Source: Pseudonocardia sp. T1-2H (GTDB lineage: Bacteria > Actinomycetota > Actinomycetes > Mycobacteriales > Pseudonocardiaceae). Taken from it: a DNA stretch of 64,000 nucleotides. The position numbers and the translations under genes were made by a program. The notes under the pieces were generated by a model that was given only the letters and a program-made list of their open reading frames with translations, did no database searches and was not told the DNA's origin. The stretch covers positions 5,394,001-5,458,000 of the forward strand of contig NZ_JBBPCL010000001.1 in assembly GCF_038039215.1 (NCBI RefSeq). The letters run 5' to 3'. Shown in pieces: positions 62,840-64,000 of the stretch. The stretch's first letter is position 1, and the number at the start of each line of letters is the position of its first letter.

Positions 62840-62914
62840 ATGTCGAAGCGTGGACGCAAGAAGCGCGACCGCAAGAAGAACGGCGCCAACCACGGCAAGC
62901 GCCCCAACAGCTGA
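62840..62914 (+). CDS. Ribosomal protein bL37 (24 aa)
   Basis: An ATG with a perfect AAGGAGGT seven bases upstream opens a 24-codon frame reading MSKRGRKKRDRKKNGANHGK and ending RPNS. This is bL37, the short basic protein of the large subunit in mycobacteria and relatives (AURKAIP1/COX24-like). A strong terminator follows 18 bases after the stop. The larger open frame around it (from 62672) is not supported. Confidence 0.9.
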   Translation: MSKRGRKKRDRKKNGANHGKRPNS

Positions 62915-62932
62915 GGCGCAGCGTGACGACGC

Positions 62933-62970
62933 CGAAGGGGCGGCACCGGTTACCCGGTACCGCCCCTTCG
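62933..62970 (+). terminator. Strong terminator after bL37 gene
   Basis: CGAAGGGGCGGCACCGG (62933-62949) pairs with CCGGTACCGCCCCTTCG (62954-62970) with one mismatch (C-A) and a TTAC loop. It serves bL37 and may also stop the converging rsrA transcript. Confidence 0.8.
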
Positions 62971-63004
62971 CTGTGTCGTGGCTGCGCCTGTGTGTCGAGC
63001 CGTC

Positions 63005-63340
63005 TCAGCTGCGGCGCTCGAGACGCGTCGTCCTGACCTCGACGGTCGTCCCGCCCGGCCCGGACTCGACGGTCACCTCGGCCTGCTCCAGCACCAGGGT
63101 GCGGATCTGGTGGCGCAGCCGGTTCTTGAGGCTGTCGGGGGCCTGCTCGCCGCCGCACTTGCGGGCCAGCAGGGCCTTCAGCTTCTCGTCGATGCCGTAC
63201 TCCGCGAGGCACGGCCCGCACTCGTCGAGGTGCTGGACCAGAAGCTTCTTGCGGCTCTGGTCGCACTCGCCGTCGAGGAAGAGCCACACCTCGGCGAGCA
63301 CCTCGGAACAGTCAGTCTCGTGGTGGTTCCCGCAGCTCAT
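63005..63340 (-). CDS. rsrA: Mycothiol-system anti-sigma factor RsrA
   Basis: The 111-residue protein has the zinc/redox residues at the same positions as S. coelicolor RsrA: Cys3, Cys11, His37, Cys41, Cys44 (QHLDECGPC) and Cys62. Oxidation forms a disulphide, releases zinc and frees SigR. It overlaps the sigR stop by 4 bases, giving coupled synthesis. The C-terminal tail is longer than minimal and basic. Confidence 0.93.
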   Translation of the reverse strand: MSCGNHHETDCSEVLAEVWLFLDGECDQSRKKLLVQHLDECGPCLAEYGIDEKLKALLARKCGGEQAPDSLKNRLRHQIRTLVLEQAEVTVESGPGGTTVEVRTTRLERRS

Positions 63341-63978
63341 CGGGTGGTCACCTCCTCGGCCTGGCCCCGGATGAATCCCCGCTCCCGCGCGGTATCGGTG
63401 AGCATGTCGCGCAGCTGGCGACGCCCGCGGTGGAGCCGGGACATCACCGTACCGATCGGCGTTCCCATGATGTCCGCGATCTCCTTGTAGGCGAAGCCCT
63501 CGACGTCGGCCAGGTACACGGCCATCCGGAAGTCCTCCGGCAGCCGCTGCAGGGCCTCCTTGACGTCGGAGTCCGGGAGGTTGTCCATCGCCTCGACCTC
63601 GGCGGAGCGCAGCCCGGTCGACGAGTGCTCGCTGGCCTGGGCGAGCTGCCAGTCCGTGATCTCGTCCGTCGGGGACTGCAACGGCTGGCGCTGCTTCTTA
63701 CGGTAACCGTTGATGTAGGTGTTGGTGAGGATCCGGTACAGCCAGGCCTTGAGGTTCGTGCCCTCGCGGAAAGTGCGGAACGCCGAGTACGCCTTGAGGA
63801 ACGTCTCCTGGACGAGGTCCTCGGCGTCCGCGGGGTTGCGCGTCATCCGCAGCGCGGCGCCGTAGAGCTGGTCCAGCATCGGCATGGCGTCGCGCTCGAA
63901 CCGCGCGGTGCGCTCGTCTGCCGTCTCGCCGGGGGACGCGCGGTCCTCCGGGCGCTCCCCGATCTCGGGTGTCGCCAC
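63337..63978 (-). CDS. sigR: RNA polymerase sigma factor SigR (ECF, thiol-oxidative stress)
   Basis: A 213-residue ECF sigma factor: region 2 [40 protein letters not shown] and [20 protein letters not shown]; region 4 [20 protein letters not shown] and [20 protein letters not shown]. With RsrA it drives genes for thiol homeostasis and mycothiol. The GTG at 63978 is 22 bases from the window end, so promoters and a possible longer start (the unstable SigR' form) lie outside. Confidence 0.95.
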   Translation of the reverse strand: MATPEIGERPEDRASPGETADERTARFERDAMPMLDQLYGAALRMTRNPADAEDLVQETFLKAYSAFRTFREGTNLKAWLYRILTNTYINGYRKKQRQPLQSPTDEITDWQLAQASEHSSTGLRSAEVEAMDNLPDSDVKEALQRLPEDFRMAVYLADVEGFAYKEIADIMGTPIGTVMSRLHRGRRQLRDMLTDTARERGFIRGQAEEVTTR

Positions 63979-64000
63979 GTCCGCCGTCGCCGCAGCTGTG

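Noticed and set aside
1..64000. CRISPR array, tRNA, rRNA or transposase gene
   Set aside because: I saw no spaced identical repeats of CRISPR size, no clover-leaf sequence and no transposase motif when reading both strands.

Overview
The window looks like chromosome of a high-GC actinobacterium, most likely a Pseudonocardia or close relative in the Pseudonocardiales. I infer this from the very GC-rich sequence with many GTG starts, a WhiB1-type regulator, the mycothiol-linked SigR/RsrA pair, a PdtaS-type kinase, the 24-residue ribosomal protein bL37, an actinobacterial E1/E2 2-oxoglutarate dehydrogenase (Kgd), Ni-superoxide dismutase with its maturation protease, and a phosphofructokinase carrying the pyrophosphate-type signature known from Amycolatopsis methanolica. 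No species assignment was tested.

Layout. 1-7.7 kb: an alpha/beta hydrolase, a DUF3616 protein, a secreted LAS-peptidase-like protein, a cation antiporter and PFK, with two gene remnants (a LAS-peptidase tail and a ClpP C-terminus). 7.8-21.2 kb: the most distinctive part. A B12-dependent diol/glycerol dehydratase operon (three subunits plus two-subunit reactivase, 9670-14560), a GlcG/PduO-C-like protein, a LuxR-type response regulator and a GAF-domain regulator lie between two halves of an MSMEG_0565/0567/0568-type (Nit1C-like) gene set: an AIR-synthase-related protein with an XRE-cupin regulator on the left, and a glycosyltransferase, radical SAM protein and GNAT protein on the right. A short CTATC-type motif recurs upstream of these units. 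21.2-33.7 kb: glmS with a small upstream partner, a 1270-residue fused ABC exporter, aldo/keto reductase, a two-gene ABC exporter, then an acyl-CoA synthetase and an LLM-family oxidoreductase that are both broken by one base. 33.8-41.6 kb: kgd, a DUF6104-like gene, and a compact four-gene operon around an FtsK/SpoIIIE-type ATPase with small helical proteins. 41.7-52.8 kb: a DUF5134-like membrane protein, PadR, MOSC, an OpuC-type osmoprotectant importer, a (frameshifted) PAS-GGDEF-EAL protein, malic enzyme, and the divergent sodX/sodN pair. 53-56.2 kb: a lower-quality, gene-poor stretch of truncated genes (histidine kinase, APC permease, membrane-protein tail) with a DUF2180-like protein and a lipoprotein. 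56.2-64 kb: an AhpD-like protein, a histidine phosphatase, an L,D-transpeptidase, GNAT, DAG kinase, whiB1, pdtaS, bL37, and rsrA-sigR.

Six single-base frame breaks, all in runs of C or G, interrupt five otherwise well-preserved genes. They look more like sequence errors than decay and should be resolved before calling these genes dead. The best candidates for poorly described biology are the FtsK-centred operon (37949-41578), the split Nit1C-like set with its shared motif, and the 26-bp perfect palindrome upstream of the small gene that precedes glmS.
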